A DNA stretch of 64,000 nt from Burkholderiales bacterium. GTDB taxonomy: Bacteria > Pseudomonadota > Gammaproteobacteria > Burkholderiales > Casimicrobiaceae. This document shows, piece by piece, positions 44,781-54,232 of this stretch. Positions within the stretch are counted from its first letter, which is position 1; each line of letters starts with the position of its first letter. The stretch covers positions 62,001-126,000 of the forward strand of contig JADZDD010000025.1 in NCBI GenBank assembly GCA_020851235.1, written 5' to 3'. Position numbers and translations under genes: made by a program. A model generated the notes under the pieces. It was not told where the DNA came from. It did not search any database and worked only from the letters and a program-made list of their open reading frames with translations.

Positions 44781-46808
44781 TCAGGCGACGACGCGGCGCA
44801 CGGTGGCCGCCACGTGGTCGACGGTGAAGCCGAAATGCTCGAAGAGAACCCCGGCGGGCGCCGACTCGCCGAAGCTGTCGATGCCAACGACCGCAGCGTG
44901 CGGATCGTCGTCGCGGCCGACGTAGCGGTGCCAGAACGCGGTCACACCGGCTTCCACCGCGACGCGCGGGACATCGACCGGGAGCACGCTCGCGCGGTAC
45001 GCCGCGTCCTGACGGTCGAAGACGCTCGTGCACGGCATGGAGACGACGCGGACGGCGATGGCATCCTTCGCGAGGACGTCACGCGCGGCCAATGCGAGCG
45101 CGACCTCGGAGCCGGTGGCAATGATCGTGGCGCGCTTGCCGGAGCCGTTGAAGTCGGCGACGACGTAACCACCGCGCGCGATCGCCTCGATCGTCGCCGG
45201 CGTGCGCGGCACGAATGCGCAGTTCTGCCGCGTGAAGACGAGACACGTCGGACCGTGGTGGCGCTCGATCGCCTGCGCCCACGCGACGGCGGACTCGACC
45301 GTGTCGCAGGGTCGCCACACGTCCATGCCGGGAATCAGGCGCAGGCTCGACACGTGCTCGACCGGCTGGTGCGTGGGGCCGTCCTCGCCGACGCCGATCG
45401 AGTCGTGCGTGTAGACGAACAGCGTGCGCAGCTTCATGAGCGCCGCGAGGCGCACCGCATTGCGCGCGTAATCGGAGAAGGTCAGGAACGTGCCCACGTA
45501 GGGGATGAAACCGCCATGCAGCGCGATGCCGTTGCCGATCGCGCTCATCGCGAACTCGCGCACGCCGAAATTGACGTAGTTGCCGCGGTGGTCCGCAGTG
45601 ATCGCGGTGCTGCCCGACCAGTTGGTGAAGACCGAACCCGTGAGGTCCGCCGCGCCGCCGATGAGTTCGGGCAGGTGCCGCGCGTAACCTTCGATCGCCT
45701 CCTGCGACGCCTTGCGCGTGGCCACCGTCTCGGCCTTCGCTGCCTGCGACGCGACGAAGCTGCGCACGGTATCGGCAAACCCGGCCGGCAGTTCACCGGC
45801 CATGCGGCGCATGAATTCCGCGGCGCGCTCGGGGTTCGCGGCGCGATACGCCGCGAACGTCTGTTGCCACGCCGCTTCGCTCGCTGCGCCGGCTGGACGC
45901 GCGTCCCACGCCGCGTAGATCGCCGCCGGAATCTCGAACGGTGGCCACGGCCAGTGCAGCGCCGCGCGGGCGCCGGCGATCTCCTTGGCGCCGAGCGGCG
46001 AGCCGTGCGCCGCTGCGGTTCCGGCCTTGGTGGGAGCGCCCTCGCCGATCGTCGTCTTGCAGCACAGAAGCGTTGGCCGGTCGGTGACCGCCTGGGCGGC
46101 GATGATGGCCGCATCCACCGCCTCGACGTCGTGGCCGTCGACATGCGGGATCACGTGCCAGCCGTACGCCTCGAAGCGTCGCACCGTGTCGTCGGTGAAC
46201 CATCCCCGCACGTGCCCGTCGATCGAGATTCCGTTGTCGTCGTAGAACGCCATGAGCTTGCCGAGCTTGAGCGTTCCGGCAAGCGACGCGGCCTCGTGCG
46301 AGATGCCTTCCATGAGGCAGCCGTCGCCCAGGAAGACGTACGTCCGGTGATCGACGATGCGCTGCTCGGGCGTGTTGAACTCGCGTGCCAGCAGTGCCTC
46401 GGCCAGCGCCATGCCGACGGCATTGGCAAGGCCCTGCCCGAGCGGGCCCGTCGTGGTCTCGACACCCGGCGTGCGACCCACTTCGGGGTGTCCGGGTGTT
46501 TTCGAGTCGAGCTGACGGAAGCGCCGGAGTTCGTCGATGGCGAGATCGTAGCCGGTCAGATGCAAGAGCGCGTACTGGAGCATCGAGCCGTGGCCATTCG
46601 ACAGCACGAAGCGATCGCGATCGGGCCAGTGCGGGTCGGCCGGATTGTGCTTCAGGTGGCGCTTCCACAGTGCGACCGCGATGTCGGCCATGCCCATCGG
46701 CATCCCGGGGTGCCCCGACTTGGCGGCCTCGACGGCGTCCATGGCGAGGGCGCGAATGGCGTTGGCGAGTTCGTGTGCGGAGGGAGCGGTAGCGGGTGTC
46801 GTGGTCAT
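44781..46808 (-). CDS. tkt: Transketolase
   Basis: The 675-residue thiamine-diphosphate enzyme of the pentose-phosphate and Calvin pathways. The N-terminal SGHPGMPMG (31-39) and [13 protein letters not shown], the ThDP motif [14 protein letters not shown] near 160-173 (GDG...), and the pyrimidine-domain segment [21 protein letters not shown] (split near 470) are intact. It is the first gene of the tkt-GNAT-gap-pgk-pyk run. Linking to autotrophy is inference: no RuBisCO or PRK gene lies in the window. Confidence 0.96.
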   Translation of the reverse strand: MTTTPATAPSAHELANAIRALAMDAVEAAKSGHPGMPMGMADIAVALWKRHLKHNPADPHWPDRDRFVLSNGHGSMLQYALLHLTGYDLAIDELRRFRQLDSKTPGHPEVGRTPGVETTTGPLGQGLANAVGMALAEALLAREFNTPEQRIVDHRTYVFLGDGCLMEGISHEAASLAGTLKLGKLMAFYDDNGISIDGHVRGWFTDDTVRRFEAYGWHVIPHVDGHDVEAVDAAIIAAQAVTDRPTLLCCKTTIGEGAPTKAGTAAAHGSPLGAKEIAGARAALHWPWPPFEIPAAIYAAWDARPAGAASEAAWQQTFAAYRAANPERAAEFMRRMAGELPAGFADTVRSFVASQAAKAETVATRKASQEAIEGYARHLPELIGGAADLTGSVFTNWSGSTAITADHRGNYVNFGVREFAMSAIGNGIALHGGFIPYVGTFLTFSDYARNAVRLAALMKLRTLFVYTHDSIGVGEDGPTHQPVEHVSSLRLIPGMDVWRPCDTVESAVAWAQAIERHHGPTCLVFTRQNCAFVPRTPATIEAIARGGYVVADFNGSGKRATIIATGSEVALALAARDVLAKDAIAVRVVSMPCTSVFDRQDAAYRASVLPVDVPRVAVEAGVTAFWHRYVGRDDDPHAAVVGIDSFGESAPAGVLFEHFGFTVDHVAATVRRVVA

Positions 46809-46978
46809 GGGTGTGGCCGATGTGGAAGCCGGCGTCGTCGCGACGTTTCGTCGCGTCGGCGCGAACACGGGCGGGTGCGTGGCGTGGCGGGCGCGTGGTG
46901 TCGATGCTGCTGGCCGCGTGGCGTCACGTGGCAGCGCTCGTCGCGCGCGACATCACACGCAACCATGCAGTTTGAGGT

Positions 46979-47019
46979 TGGAATTATCGCTTTGGCGAGC
47001 ATTCTGTGCAATAATTCCA
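46979..47019. repeat. Inverted repeat in AT-rich region upstream of speD
   Basis: A 9-bp inverted repeat (TGGAATTAT at 46979-46987 and its exact complement at 47011-47019) with a 23-base spacer lies in an unusually AT-rich patch in the 292-base gap between tkt and speD. It may be an operator or a leader hairpin for speDE, or part of the tkt promoter on the other strand. I see no clear -35/-10 pair. Confidence 0.45.
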
Positions 47020-47100
47020 CGCTTTTCCCTTCGCGACGTCGTAGCGCAATTTTTGAACTGCGGCAGGCCGGGATTCGTTCGATCAACACGGGGGGCGACG

Positions 47101-47466
47101 ATGGACGGAATCCATCTTTTGGGCGAATGGTACGGCTGTCCGGCCGATACGCCCGAATTCACGCAGGCTGCGGCTTTGCGTGACCTGTGCGTCGCAGCGG
47201 CGCGTGCGGCGGGACTCACGGTCGTCGGTGAGGCGTTCTACCAGTTCGAGCCACACGGCGTGACCGGTACCGTGCTGCTCGCCGAATCACACATCGCGAT
47301 CCACACGTGGCCCGAGTCGGGGTTCGTGACGGTCGACGTGTACGTGTGCAACTACACGACTGACAACACGGCGAAGGCCGAGTCCGTCTTCCGCGCGATC
47401 GAGGCGGCGCTGCGTCCGGCACGCACGCACTTCGAGGCGATCCATCGTGGGGGCAAGGATGCCTGA
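47101..47466 (+). CDS. speD: S-adenosylmethionine decarboxylase proenzyme
   Basis: A 121-residue class Ib SpeD. The self-cleavage site is LAESHIAIHTWPE, where Ser becomes the pyruvoyl cofactor of the alpha chain (Ser about 63); His68 and the downstream CNY cysteine (VYVCNYTT) match known catalytic residues. It makes the aminopropyl donor for spermidine. The start MDGIHLLGEWYGC is typical. Its 3' end overlaps speE by 8 bases, so both are co-translated. Confidence 0.96.
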   Translation: MDGIHLLGEWYGCPADTPEFTQAAALRDLCVAAARAAGLTVVGEAFYQFEPHGVTGTVLLAESHIAIHTWPESGFVTVDVYVCNYTTDNTAKAESVFRAIEAALRPARTHFEAIHRGGKDA

Positions 47467-48364
47467 CCGGACGCGGAGCCCGGCGGGCGACGCGGCGGTT
47501 CCCGCGGGGTACATCGCCCCCGGCGCGATGGCCGAGTACATGGCCGACGACTGGGGCTTCTTCGTGCGCAGTGCGCAGCAGTACGAACGCTTCTCGTCGC
47601 CGTACCAGACGGTCGAGGTCCACGACAGCGTGTCGTTCGGCAAGCTGTTCCGGCTCGATGGCGCGTTCATGACATCGGAGAAGGACGAGTTCTTCTATCA
47701 CGAAAACCTCGTGCACGTGCCCGCGATCTCGCATCCGCAACCCGAGCGGGTCCTGATCGTCGGCGGCGGCGACGGCGGCTCGGCCGAGGAGATCCTCAAG
47801 CATCCCTCGGTCAGGTCGGTCACGTTGGCGGAGATCGATCTCGCCGTCGTCGACGTCGCGCGCAAGTACCTGCAAAGCGTGCACCGCGGCGCGCTCGACG
47901 ATCCGCGCCTGACGCTGCGCATCGAGGACGGCTTTGCGTTCGTGCGCAACGACACGTCGCAGTACGATCTCATCGTCCTCGACCTCACCGATCCCGGGGG
48001 TCCGTCGACACCGTTGTACACCACGGATTTCTATCGGGCGTGTGCCGCGCGGCTGACGCCGAGCGGCGCCATGACGCTGCACATCGCAAGTCCGGTCGCG
48101 AGCCCCGAGCGCATCCGCGCCAACGTCCAACGCTTGCGGGCGGCGTTCCCGGTGGTGGCGCCGTACCTCGTCTCGGTCCCGCTGTACGGGGGGCTTTGGA
48201 TGATGGCGTGCTGCGCGCGTGAACTCGATCCGCGCGTCGTCACCCCGCTCATCGTCGAGCGCCGCATCGCCCAACGCGGCATCACCGACTTGCAGTACTA
48301 CAACGGCGACATGCACCGCGCGGGCTTCGCCCTGCCGAACTTCATCAAGGCGCTGGTCGCGTAG
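47459..48364 (+). CDS. speE: Spermidine synthase
   Basis: A 301-residue aminopropyltransferase that joins decarboxylated AdoMet and putrescine. The nucleotide-binding motif VLIVGGGDGGSAEEILKH (about residues 97-114) and LIVLDLTDPGGPS near residue 173 are family hallmarks. The ATG at 47459 was chosen; a GTG 12 bases upstream is also in frame. It overlaps speD, completing a two-gene spermidine operon. Confidence 0.94.
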   Translation: MPDRTRSPAGDAAVPAGYIAPGAMAEYMADDWGFFVRSAQQYERFSSPYQTVEVHDSVSFGKLFRLDGAFMTSEKDEFFYHENLVHVPAISHPQPERVLIVGGGDGGSAEEILKHPSVRSVTLAEIDLAVVDVARKYLQSVHRGALDDPRLTLRIEDGFAFVRNDTSQYDLIVLDLTDPGGPSTPLYTTDFYRACAARLTPSGAMTLHIASPVASPERIRANVQRLRAAFPVVAPYLVSVPLYGGLWMMACCARELDPRVVTPLIVERRIAQRGITDLQYYNGDMHRAGFALPNFIKALVA

Positions 48365-48462
48365 GCGGCGCGTTCCGGGGACCGCGCCCGCTGCTGCGGC
48401 CCATGCATCGGCTTGAACGTGCCGGCGCACGCCCCCATCTGGGCGCTGGAGGTATCCGACCG

Positions 48463-48726
48463 ATGGTCTGCCGCAGCGAACTGTTCCACAGCATGCAGGG
48501 TGCCGACTACGTCGTCATCGACGGCGTCGTCTTTACCGCCAACTACCTGCGCGTTCCCGACGAGTTCACCGTCGCCGACGATGTCGTTCTCGAGGCACGC
48601 AACGGGGACACCGAGATCGCGCTGATCCGCTCGGAGATCGACGGCGCGATCGGCCTGGGCGAGGGCAGCTTTCGCCTGCGTAACGGGAGCGTCGTGCAGT
48701 TCCTGACGAGCGCGGTCATCCACTGA
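48463..48726 (+). CDS. Unknown 87-residue protein, end overlapping tyrS
   Basis: I do not recognise this protein. Codon pattern and a GGAGG site 10 bases before the ATG make it plausible. It is mostly beta in prediction, with alternating hydrophobic residues ([40 protein letters not shown]), has one cysteine and no membrane segment. The 3' end overlaps the 3' end of tyrS by 11 bases in convergent orientation. It follows speE after 98 bases and may be co-transcribed with it. Confidence 0.6.
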   Translation: MVCRSELFHSMQGADYVVIDGVVFTANYLRVPDEFTVADDVVLEARNGDTEIALIRSEIDGAIGLGEGSFRLRNGSVVQFLTSAVIH

Positions 48727-49960
48727 GCCTGACCTTCACGCGGGCGAAGCGGCGCTTGCCCGCCTGCATCACCACGGTGGCGCCCACCGGCAGCACCACA
48801 CCCTTGTCCGTCACCACGGCGCCGTCGACCTTCAAGCCGCGCCCGGCGATGAGGCGCAGCGCCTCCGAGGTCGAGGCGACGAGCCCCGCTTCCTTCGCGG
48901 CCTGCGCGACCGGCAGTCCCGCCGCACCGCCTTCGAGCGTCATCTCCGGCATGTCCTCGGGGAGCGCGCCATCGCGAAAGCGTGCCTCGAACTCCGCGAG
49001 GGCATGCTCGGCGTCCGCGGGTGAATGGAAGCGCGCGACGATTTCCTGCGCGAGCAGGACCTTCGCGTCGCGCGGATTGCGCCCTGCGTCGCATTCGCGG
49101 CGGAGCGCGGCGATCGCGTCGAGCGAGCGGAACGAAAGCAGTTCGTAGTAGCGCCACATGAGCACGTCGGAGATCGACATGAGCTTGCCGAACATCGACT
49201 GCGGTGATTCGGTGATGCCGACATAGTTGCGCTTCGACTTCGACATCTTTTCGGTGCCGTCGATGCCTTCGAGCAAGGGCATCGTCAGGATGCACTGCGG
49301 CTCCTGCCCGTAGTCGCGCTGCAATTCGCGCCCGACGAGGAGGTTGAACTTCTGGTCGGTGCCGCCCAGTTCGAGATCGGCGCGCAGGGCGACCGAGTCG
49401 TAGCCTTGCATGAGCGGATACAGGAACTCGTGGATCGCGATCGGCGTGTGGCTCGCGAAGCGCCGCGCGAAGTCGTCGCGCTCGAGCATGCGCGCGACGG
49501 TGTACCTGGCGGCGAGCTTGATCATGCCCGCGGCGCCCAGCGGCTCGCTCCACTCCGAGTTGTAGCGAATCTCGGTGCGCCCGGGGTCGAGCACCTTCGA
49601 GGCCTGCGCGTGGTAGGTCTTCGCGTTGGCCTCGATCTCGTCGCGCGTGAGCGGAGGGCGCATGTCGTTGCGGCCCGAAGGGTCGCCGATCATCGTCGTG
49701 AAGTCGCCGATGAGGAAGATCACCTGGTGCCCCAGGTCCTGCATCTGGCGCATCTTGTTCAACACCACCGTATGGCCGAGATGAATGTCGGGTGCCGTGG
49801 GGTCGAGGCCGAGCTTGATGCGCAGCGGCGTGCCGCGCGCGAGCTTCTTCGCCATCTCGGACTCGACGATGAGCTCGTCGACGCCGCGCTTGAAGACGGC
49901 GAGTTGCGAGGCGACGTCGTCGGGTGAAAGCGTGGCGGGGGCGGGGGCGGCGTGAGACAT
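48716..49960 (-). CDS. tyrS: Tyrosyl-tRNA synthetase (TyrRS, TyrZ-like long form)
   Basis: A 414-residue class I synthetase that charges tRNA-Tyr. The HIGH-type motif appears as DIHLGHTVV near residue 44, KMSKSK near 236, and the C-terminal S4 RNA-binding domain ([19 protein letters not shown]) is intact. The start at 49960 ([13 protein letters not shown]) gives the usual short leader. It is divergent from the M23 peptidase, sharing a 74-base promoter region. Confidence 0.96.
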   Translation of the reverse strand: MSHAAPAPATLSPDDVASQLAVFKRGVDELIVESEMAKKLARGTPLRIKLGLDPTAPDIHLGHTVVLNKMRQMQDLGHQVIFLIGDFTTMIGDPSGRNDMRPPLTRDEIEANAKTYHAQASKVLDPGRTEIRYNSEWSEPLGAAGMIKLAARYTVARMLERDDFARRFASHTPIAIHEFLYPLMQGYDSVALRADLELGGTDQKFNLLVGRELQRDYGQEPQCILTMPLLEGIDGTEKMSKSKRNYVGITESPQSMFGKLMSISDVLMWRYYELLSFRSLDAIAALRRECDAGRNPRDAKVLLAQEIVARFHSPADAEHALAEFEARFRDGALPEDMPEMTLEGGAAGLPVAQAAKEAGLVASTSEALRLIAGRGLKVDGAVVTDKGVVLPVGATVVMQAGKRRFARVKVRLSG

Positions 49961-49975
49961 GGCGCAGGGCACGGG

Positions 49976-50004
49976 TGGACGGATCGACAGGCGCTCGCTA
50001 CAAT
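49976..50004 (+). promoter_or_regulatory. Sigma-70-like promoter of the M23 peptidase gene
   Basis: A -35 box TGGACG (49976-49981) and -10 box TACAAT (49999-50004) with a 17-base spacer. The transcript would start near 50011, which argues that the protein starts downstream of this point and supports the TTG at 50035. Confidence 0.5.
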
Positions 50005-50034
50005 CGCCAGTCCGCACGACCGGTCGCTTTCACG

Positions 50035-51381
50035 TTGCCCGCAAGCAAGCCCACGATTCTAGCGCAATCGCCATCGACGCTTCGTCGTCGCGGCGGCCCC
50101 GGTGCGCGCCGCTTGCCGACGGGAGGGCAGTGGCTCCTCTTGGCCGTGTTCGGCTTGACCACGGTCGCGGCCTTCGGCATCGCACCGGACACGGTTCTCG
50201 ACACCGTGCCGACGACGCGCGTCGAACGTGTGCTGCCGGTGCCGCAGATCGTCGCCGAGGACGTCGACGCCGTCTACTGGCGCGAGGAGCGCGTGCAGCG
50301 CGGTGACACGATCGGCAGCCTGCTCGCGCGCGCCGGCGTCGAGGATCCGGCCGCGATGGGCTATCTGCGCAGCGCACCCGAGGCGCGCCCGATCTATCAG
50401 CTTCGCCCGGGGCGCCCGGTGCACGTCGCGGTCGACGATGCCGGCGACCTCGTCGCGCTGCGCTTTCGCACGACCGGCAACGACGAGCTCGTCATCGAAC
50501 GCGGCGACGACGGCTTTCGCGCCGCGCGCAACGTGCCCGTCGAGGAAGTGCGCACCACGCTGCGCACCGGCGAGATCAGAAGTTCGCTCTTCGGTGCGGC
50601 GGACGCCGCGGGCATCCCCGATCAGGTGATCATCGCCCTCGCCGACGTCTTCGCTGCCGACATCGACTTCTACCACGACGTCAGGAAGGGCGATCGTTTC
50701 GCCGTCGTGTACGAGACGCGGTTCATCGACGGCGAGCCGGCGGGCACGGGGCGCATCCTCGCCGCCGAGTTCATCAATGGCGGCAAGACGTATCGCGCCT
50801 TCCAGTGGCGCGACGAGGCAGGCGACGTCGGTTACTTCAGCGACGAGGGGCAGGCGAGCAAGAGCGCGTTCCTGCGCTCGCCGCTCGAGTTCTCACGTGT
50901 GACGTCGGGTTTCACGATGGCGCGCTTCCATCCGTTGTTGCGGACGTGGCGTGAACACAAGGGTGTCGACTACGCGGCACCGACGGGGACCCCCGTCCGC
51001 GCGACCGCCGATGGCACGGTGACGTTCGCCGGTTGGCAGAACGGCTACGGCAACGTCGTGTTCATTCGCCATCAGGGCGCGTACTCCACGGTGTACGGTC
51101 ACCTGTCGAAGCTCGCGGCCAACCTCAAGGTCGCCGACAAGGTGGGGCAGGGCGACACCATCGGGTACGTCGGCATGACCGGCTGGGCGACGGGCCCGCA
51201 CCTGCACTACGAGTTCCGGATCGCCGACCAGCCGCACGATCCGCTGGCGCTCGACCTGCCCACGGCCGCTCCGGTGACGCCGGAGCGCTACGCGGCCTTC
51301 AAGGAAGGCATCGCGCCGCTCGTCGATTCGCTCGCGCTCGCTCGCTCGCTCGCCGGAACCGCGCTCGCCGCGCGCGAGTAG
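50035..51381 (+). CDS. M23 family peptidoglycan endopeptidase
   Basis: A protein of about 448 residues with one N-terminal signal-anchor helix (QWLLLAVFGLTTVAAFG), an OapA/LysM-like central part (VQRGDTIGSLLARAGV) and a C-terminal zinc peptidase domain: HKGVDYAAPTGTPV (HxxxD) and GPHLHYEF (HxH). All metal ligands are present, so it is probably an active cell-wall hydrolase of the MepM/YebA type in the periplasm. No ATG fits; the TTG at 50035 lies just downstream of a promoter and is my best guess. Near the 3' end there are four CTCG repeats (51337-51352). anmK follows after 89 bases. Confidence 0.88.
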   Translation: MPASKPTILAQSPSTLRRRGGPGARRLPTGGQWLLLAVFGLTTVAAFGIAPDTVLDTVPTTRVERVLPVPQIVAEDVDAVYWREERVQRGDTIGSLLARAGVEDPAAMGYLRSAPEARPIYQLRPGRPVHVAVDDAGDLVALRFRTTGNDELVIERGDDGFRAARNVPVEEVRTTLRTGEIRSSLFGAADAAGIPDQVIIALADVFAADIDFYHDVRKGDRFAVVYETRFIDGEPAGTGRILAAEFINGGKTYRAFQWRDEAGDVGYFSDEGQASKSAFLRSPLEFSRVTSGFTMARFHPLLRTWREHKGVDYAAPTGTPVRATADGTVTFAGWQNGYGNVVFIRHQGAYSTVYGHLSKLAANLKVADKVGQGDTIGYVGMTGWATGPHLHYEFRIADQPHDPLALDLPTAAPVTPERYAAFKEGIAPLVDSLALARSLAGTALAARE

Positions 51382-51470
51382 GCGCTTCCGGTCCGAAGGA
51401 CGCATTGCCCGCGCCCTCGCCGGCGGCTGCACGTGAGGGACCGGCGAGCGCGAAGACCCGAGACGATGGC

Positions 51471-52574
51471 ATGAGCCGCGAGCTCTACGCCGGTGTCATG
51501 TCCGGCACCAGCCTCGACGGCATCGACGCCGTCCTCACCGATCTCGCACCGGGTCCTGGTGCGTATCGCATCCTCGCCTCGACGCACGTCGACTTTCCGG
51601 CCGAACTGCGGCGCGAACTTCTTGCCTTGCAGGCGACAGGGCCCGACGAGCTCGTGCGCGCCGCGCGCGCCGCGCAGCACCTGGCGGACCTGTACGCGTA
51701 CGCGCTGCGCAGCGTGTGCCTCGCTGCCGGAGTGCCGGAGCGCGACGTCGCCGCCGCCGGTGTGCACGGACAGACCGTGCGGCATCGCCCGCACGAAGGG
51801 TGGACCGCGCAGCTCAACAGCGCGGCGCGGGTCGCGGAACTCGCGTCCATGACCGTCGTGGCCGATTTCCGGATGCGCGACATCGCCGCCGGGGGCCAAG
51901 GGGCACCGCTCGTCCCCGCGTTCCACGCCGCAGTCTTTCGCGACCACGAGCGGCACCGCGTCGTCGCCAATCTCGGCGGGATCGCCAACATCACCGACCT
52001 GCCCCCACGCGGTGAGGTGCGTGGCTTCGACACCGGGCCGGGGAACGTGCTGCTCGATCTGTGGCACGCCCGCGTGCGCGGCGGGCCCTTCGACGCCGAG
52101 GGTCGCTTCGCGGCCACGGGGTCGGTCGATGCGCGGCTGCTCGCCGCCATGGCCGCCGAGCCCTACCTCTCGCGCTCCCCGCCCAAGAGCACCGGACGCG
52201 ATCTCTTCGACGCCGTCTGGCTCGATCGTATCCTCGGGACGACCGACCGCGATCCCGCGGACGTGCAGGCCACGCTCGCCGCCTTCACCGCCGAGTCGCT
52301 GGCCGGAGCCATTCGCGATCACTGCAGTGGCGCCGAGGAATTGCTCCTGTGTGGCGGCGGCGCGCGCAATAGCGATCTCGTGGCCCGCATCCGAGCCGCG
52401 TTGCCCGCGATCACGGTGGTCACCACCGACACGGCCGGCATTGCGAGCGAGCATGTCGAGGCACTCGCTTTCGCGTGGCTTGCACGCGAAACGATCGCCG
52501 GTCGCCCGGGCAACCTGCCCGCCGTCACCGGCGCCGCGGGCCCGCGGGTGTTGGGGGCGATCTACCCGCGATGA
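51471..52574 (+). CDS. anmK: Anhydro-N-acetylmuramic acid kinase
   Basis: A 367-residue kinase of cell-wall recycling, which phosphorylates and opens 1,6-anhydroMurNAc. The ATP motif VMSGTSLDGIDAVL (8-21), NLGGIANITDLP near 167, GFDTGPGNVLLD near 184 and the late segment LLCGGGARNSDLV near 290 identify the family. Pairing with an M23 endopeptidase makes sense: one cuts the wall, the other salvages a product. It ends convergently with erpA. Confidence 0.95.
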   Translation: MSRELYAGVMSGTSLDGIDAVLTDLAPGPGAYRILASTHVDFPAELRRELLALQATGPDELVRAARAAQHLADLYAYALRSVCLAAGVPERDVAAAGVHGQTVRHRPHEGWTAQLNSAARVAELASMTVVADFRMRDIAAGGQGAPLVPAFHAAVFRDHERHRVVANLGGIANITDLPPRGEVRGFDTGPGNVLLDLWHARVRGGPFDAEGRFAATGSVDARLLAAMAAEPYLSRSPPKSTGRDLFDAVWLDRILGTTDRDPADVQATLAAFTAESLAGAIRDHCSGAEELLLCGGGARNSDLVARIRAALPAITVVTTDTAGIASEHVEALAFAWLARETIAGRPGNLPAVTGAAGPRVLGAIYPR

Positions 52575-52604
52575 AGTCCCGGCCGGGACCTCGGGTCGCG
52601 GCGC

Positions 52605-52955
52605 TCAGGCCGAGAAGCTCGACCCGCAGCCGCAGGTCGTATTGGCGTTGGGATTCTTGATCACGAACTGCGCGCCCTCGAGGCCTTCCTGGTAGTCGAT
52701 CTCGGCGCCGACGAGGTACTGGTAGCTCATGGGGTCGATGAGCAGCGTCACGCCGTCCTTCACCATCGCGGTGTCGTCCTCGTTGGTGACCTCATCGAAG
52801 GTGAAACCGTACTGGAAGCCCGAGCAGCCGCCACCGGACACGAAGACGCGGAGCTTGAGGTCGGGATTGCCCTCTTCGGTGATCAGGTCCTTGACCTTCG
52901 CCGCAGCGGCATCGGTGAAGACGAGCGGGGAGGGGACTTCGTTCATGGCGTTCAT
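52605..52955 (-). CDS. erpA: Iron-sulfur cluster insertion protein ErpA
   Basis: A 116-residue A-type carrier that delivers Fe-S clusters to target proteins. The three conserved cysteines are in [13 protein letters not shown] and TTCGCGSSF. Given the many [4Fe-4S] proteins of the sulfur island, it is likely needed for their maturation, although the gene is a general housekeeping one here. The start at 52955 is used; an ATG at 52946 is possible. Confidence 0.95.
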   Translation of the reverse strand: MNAMNEVPSPLVFTDAAAAKVKDLITEEGNPDLKLRVFVSGGGCSGFQYGFTFDEVTNEDDTAMVKDGVTLLIDPMSYQYLVGAEIDYQEGLEGAQFVIKNPNANTTCGCGSSFSA

Positions 52956-53032
52956 CGTGGACTCCGTGCGCGACGCGCGTGCGCCGCATGGGTGGCAATG
53001 ATGCCGCGTTGCCGCGGATACGTAAATCGTGT

Positions 53033-53443
53033 TCAGGCGTCGCCGGCGGCTCGCTTCAGTTCGACCACGCTCGCGCTTCCGGGTTCGGTGTGCTCGAGCT
53101 TGCCGTGCACGACCGCGCCCAGGTGCATCTCGAGCGTCTTGTACCCGATGTCACCGGTCACCCTTGCCTTGGGCTGGAGTTCGAGGTAATCGTTGGCCAC
53201 GATCGGGCCGGTGACCGTGCCGTTGATCACGACATGCGACACGTCGATCTTGCCGTCGACGCGGGCGCTCTCGCTCACCACGAGCGTGCCGGCGGCGCCG
53301 TCCACGGTCGCGATATTGCCGCGCACGGTGCCGTCGATGCGCAACCCGCCGGTAAACGTGACGTCACCGGCGACGGTCGTGCCGGCGCCGATGAGGCAAT
53401 CGATGCGTTTTTGCGGTGGCGCATGCTTCTTCTTCTCGAACAT
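53033..53443 (-). CDS. Bactofilin (polymer-forming cytoskeletal protein)
   Basis: A 136-residue bactofilin: short charged N-terminus ([13 protein letters not shown]), then a right-handed beta-helix domain with repeated G-x-h-x-h patterns ([39 protein letters not shown]). Bactofilins self-assemble into cytoplasmic filaments that guide cell-wall enzymes. It lies downstream of the coiled-coil membrane protein gene, 12 bases apart, suggesting a joint role in cell shape. Confidence 0.92.
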   Translation of the reverse strand: MFEKKKHAPPQKRIDCLIGAGTTVAGDVTFTGGLRIDGTVRGNIATVDGAAGTLVVSESARVDGKIDVSHVVINGTVTGPIVANDYLELQPKARVTGDIGYKTLEMHLGAVVHGKLEHTEPGSASVVELKRAAGDA

Positions 53444-53455
53444 GGCGTTCTCCCA

Positions 53456-54214
53456 CTAGAGTCGCAAGGTCCGTGTGGCGCGCGGGGCGGCTTGTCCGGA
53501 TTCGTAGGCGCGAACGACCAGGGTCATCACCCGGAACCCCGGCGGGACCTGGAACTGCCCTTCAACCCGCTGATAATACTTGAACTTGAGATTGAGCGAG
53601 GGAGCCTGCTCGGGCCGGTCGGTCGGCAACTCGACCGCGTGCGCGGGAGGCGCCGGGTCGCCGGCCGCCCCCGTGAGCGTCGCGCGCACGACGATCCGGC
53701 CGATGAACTCGTCCTTGGGGTTGCCGCCGCGCACGACGATGAAGCTGTAGCGCCAAACGTCGTCGCCGTCGGGTTCGAGCTTGAGCCGCTGGATCGACAC
53801 GCCCTCGCCCTTGCTCGCGTCGGCGACGAGCCTTTGCAGGAACGCGAGTTCTTCCTTTGCCTGCGCGGCCTCCCCGGAAAGCTCGGTCACCTGGCGCGAG
53901 AGCGCTTCCTGCGATCCCTTGCTCATCGCGAGTTCGGATTCGAGCGTGGCATTGCGGCTGCGCAGTTCCACCGCTTCGGCGCGGTAACGCTCGAGGTCAG
54001 CCGCGAGCGTCGAGAGTTTCGCTTCGACTTCCTTGCGGTTGAAGCCGCCGAAGATCTGGCCGAAATCGAAGCCCCACCACCACATGCCACCGATGATGGC
54101 GACGAGGGCGACCGCGAGCGTGCCGCGCCCCCACCACGGCAGGTGTGTGCGCACCGCCATGCGCGGGGCCGCGATGCCGAATTGGCGTCTGAGGCGACGC
54201 CACCACGACGCCAT
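53456..54214 (-). CDS. Single-pass membrane protein with periplasmic coiled coil (DUF6776-like)
   Basis: A 252-residue protein with a short cytoplasmic basic part, one membrane helix (GTLAVALVAIIGGMWWWGF, about 31-49), a coiled coil rich in Leu/Glu/Ala at about 60-130 and a C-terminal beta domain (LNLKFKYYQRVEGQFQVPPGF). I associate this with the DUF6776 group found next to bactofilin in betaproteobacteria, from memory. It probably connects the bactofilin polymer to the periplasm. It overlaps no gene; argC ends 18 bases upstream. Confidence 0.75.
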   Translation of the reverse strand: MASWWRRLRRQFGIAAPRMAVRTHLPWWGRGTLAVALVAIIGGMWWWGFDFGQIFGGFNRKEVEAKLSTLAADLERYRAEAVELRSRNATLESELAMSKGSQEALSRQVTELSGEAAQAKEELAFLQRLVADASKGEGVSIQRLKLEPDGDDVWRYSFIVVRGGNPKDEFIGRIVVRATLTGAAGDPAPPAHAVELPTDRPEQAPSLNLKFKYYQRVEGQFQVPPGFRVMTLVVRAYESGQAAPRATRTLRL

Positions 54215-54232
54215 CGCCGGCTTGCCCCTCGC

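Noticed and set aside
44781..46808. Autotrophic cbb operon
   Set aside because: tkt, gap, pgk and pyk are here, but no RuBisCO, phosphoribulokinase or CbbR gene lies next to them, so the run is equally glycolytic.
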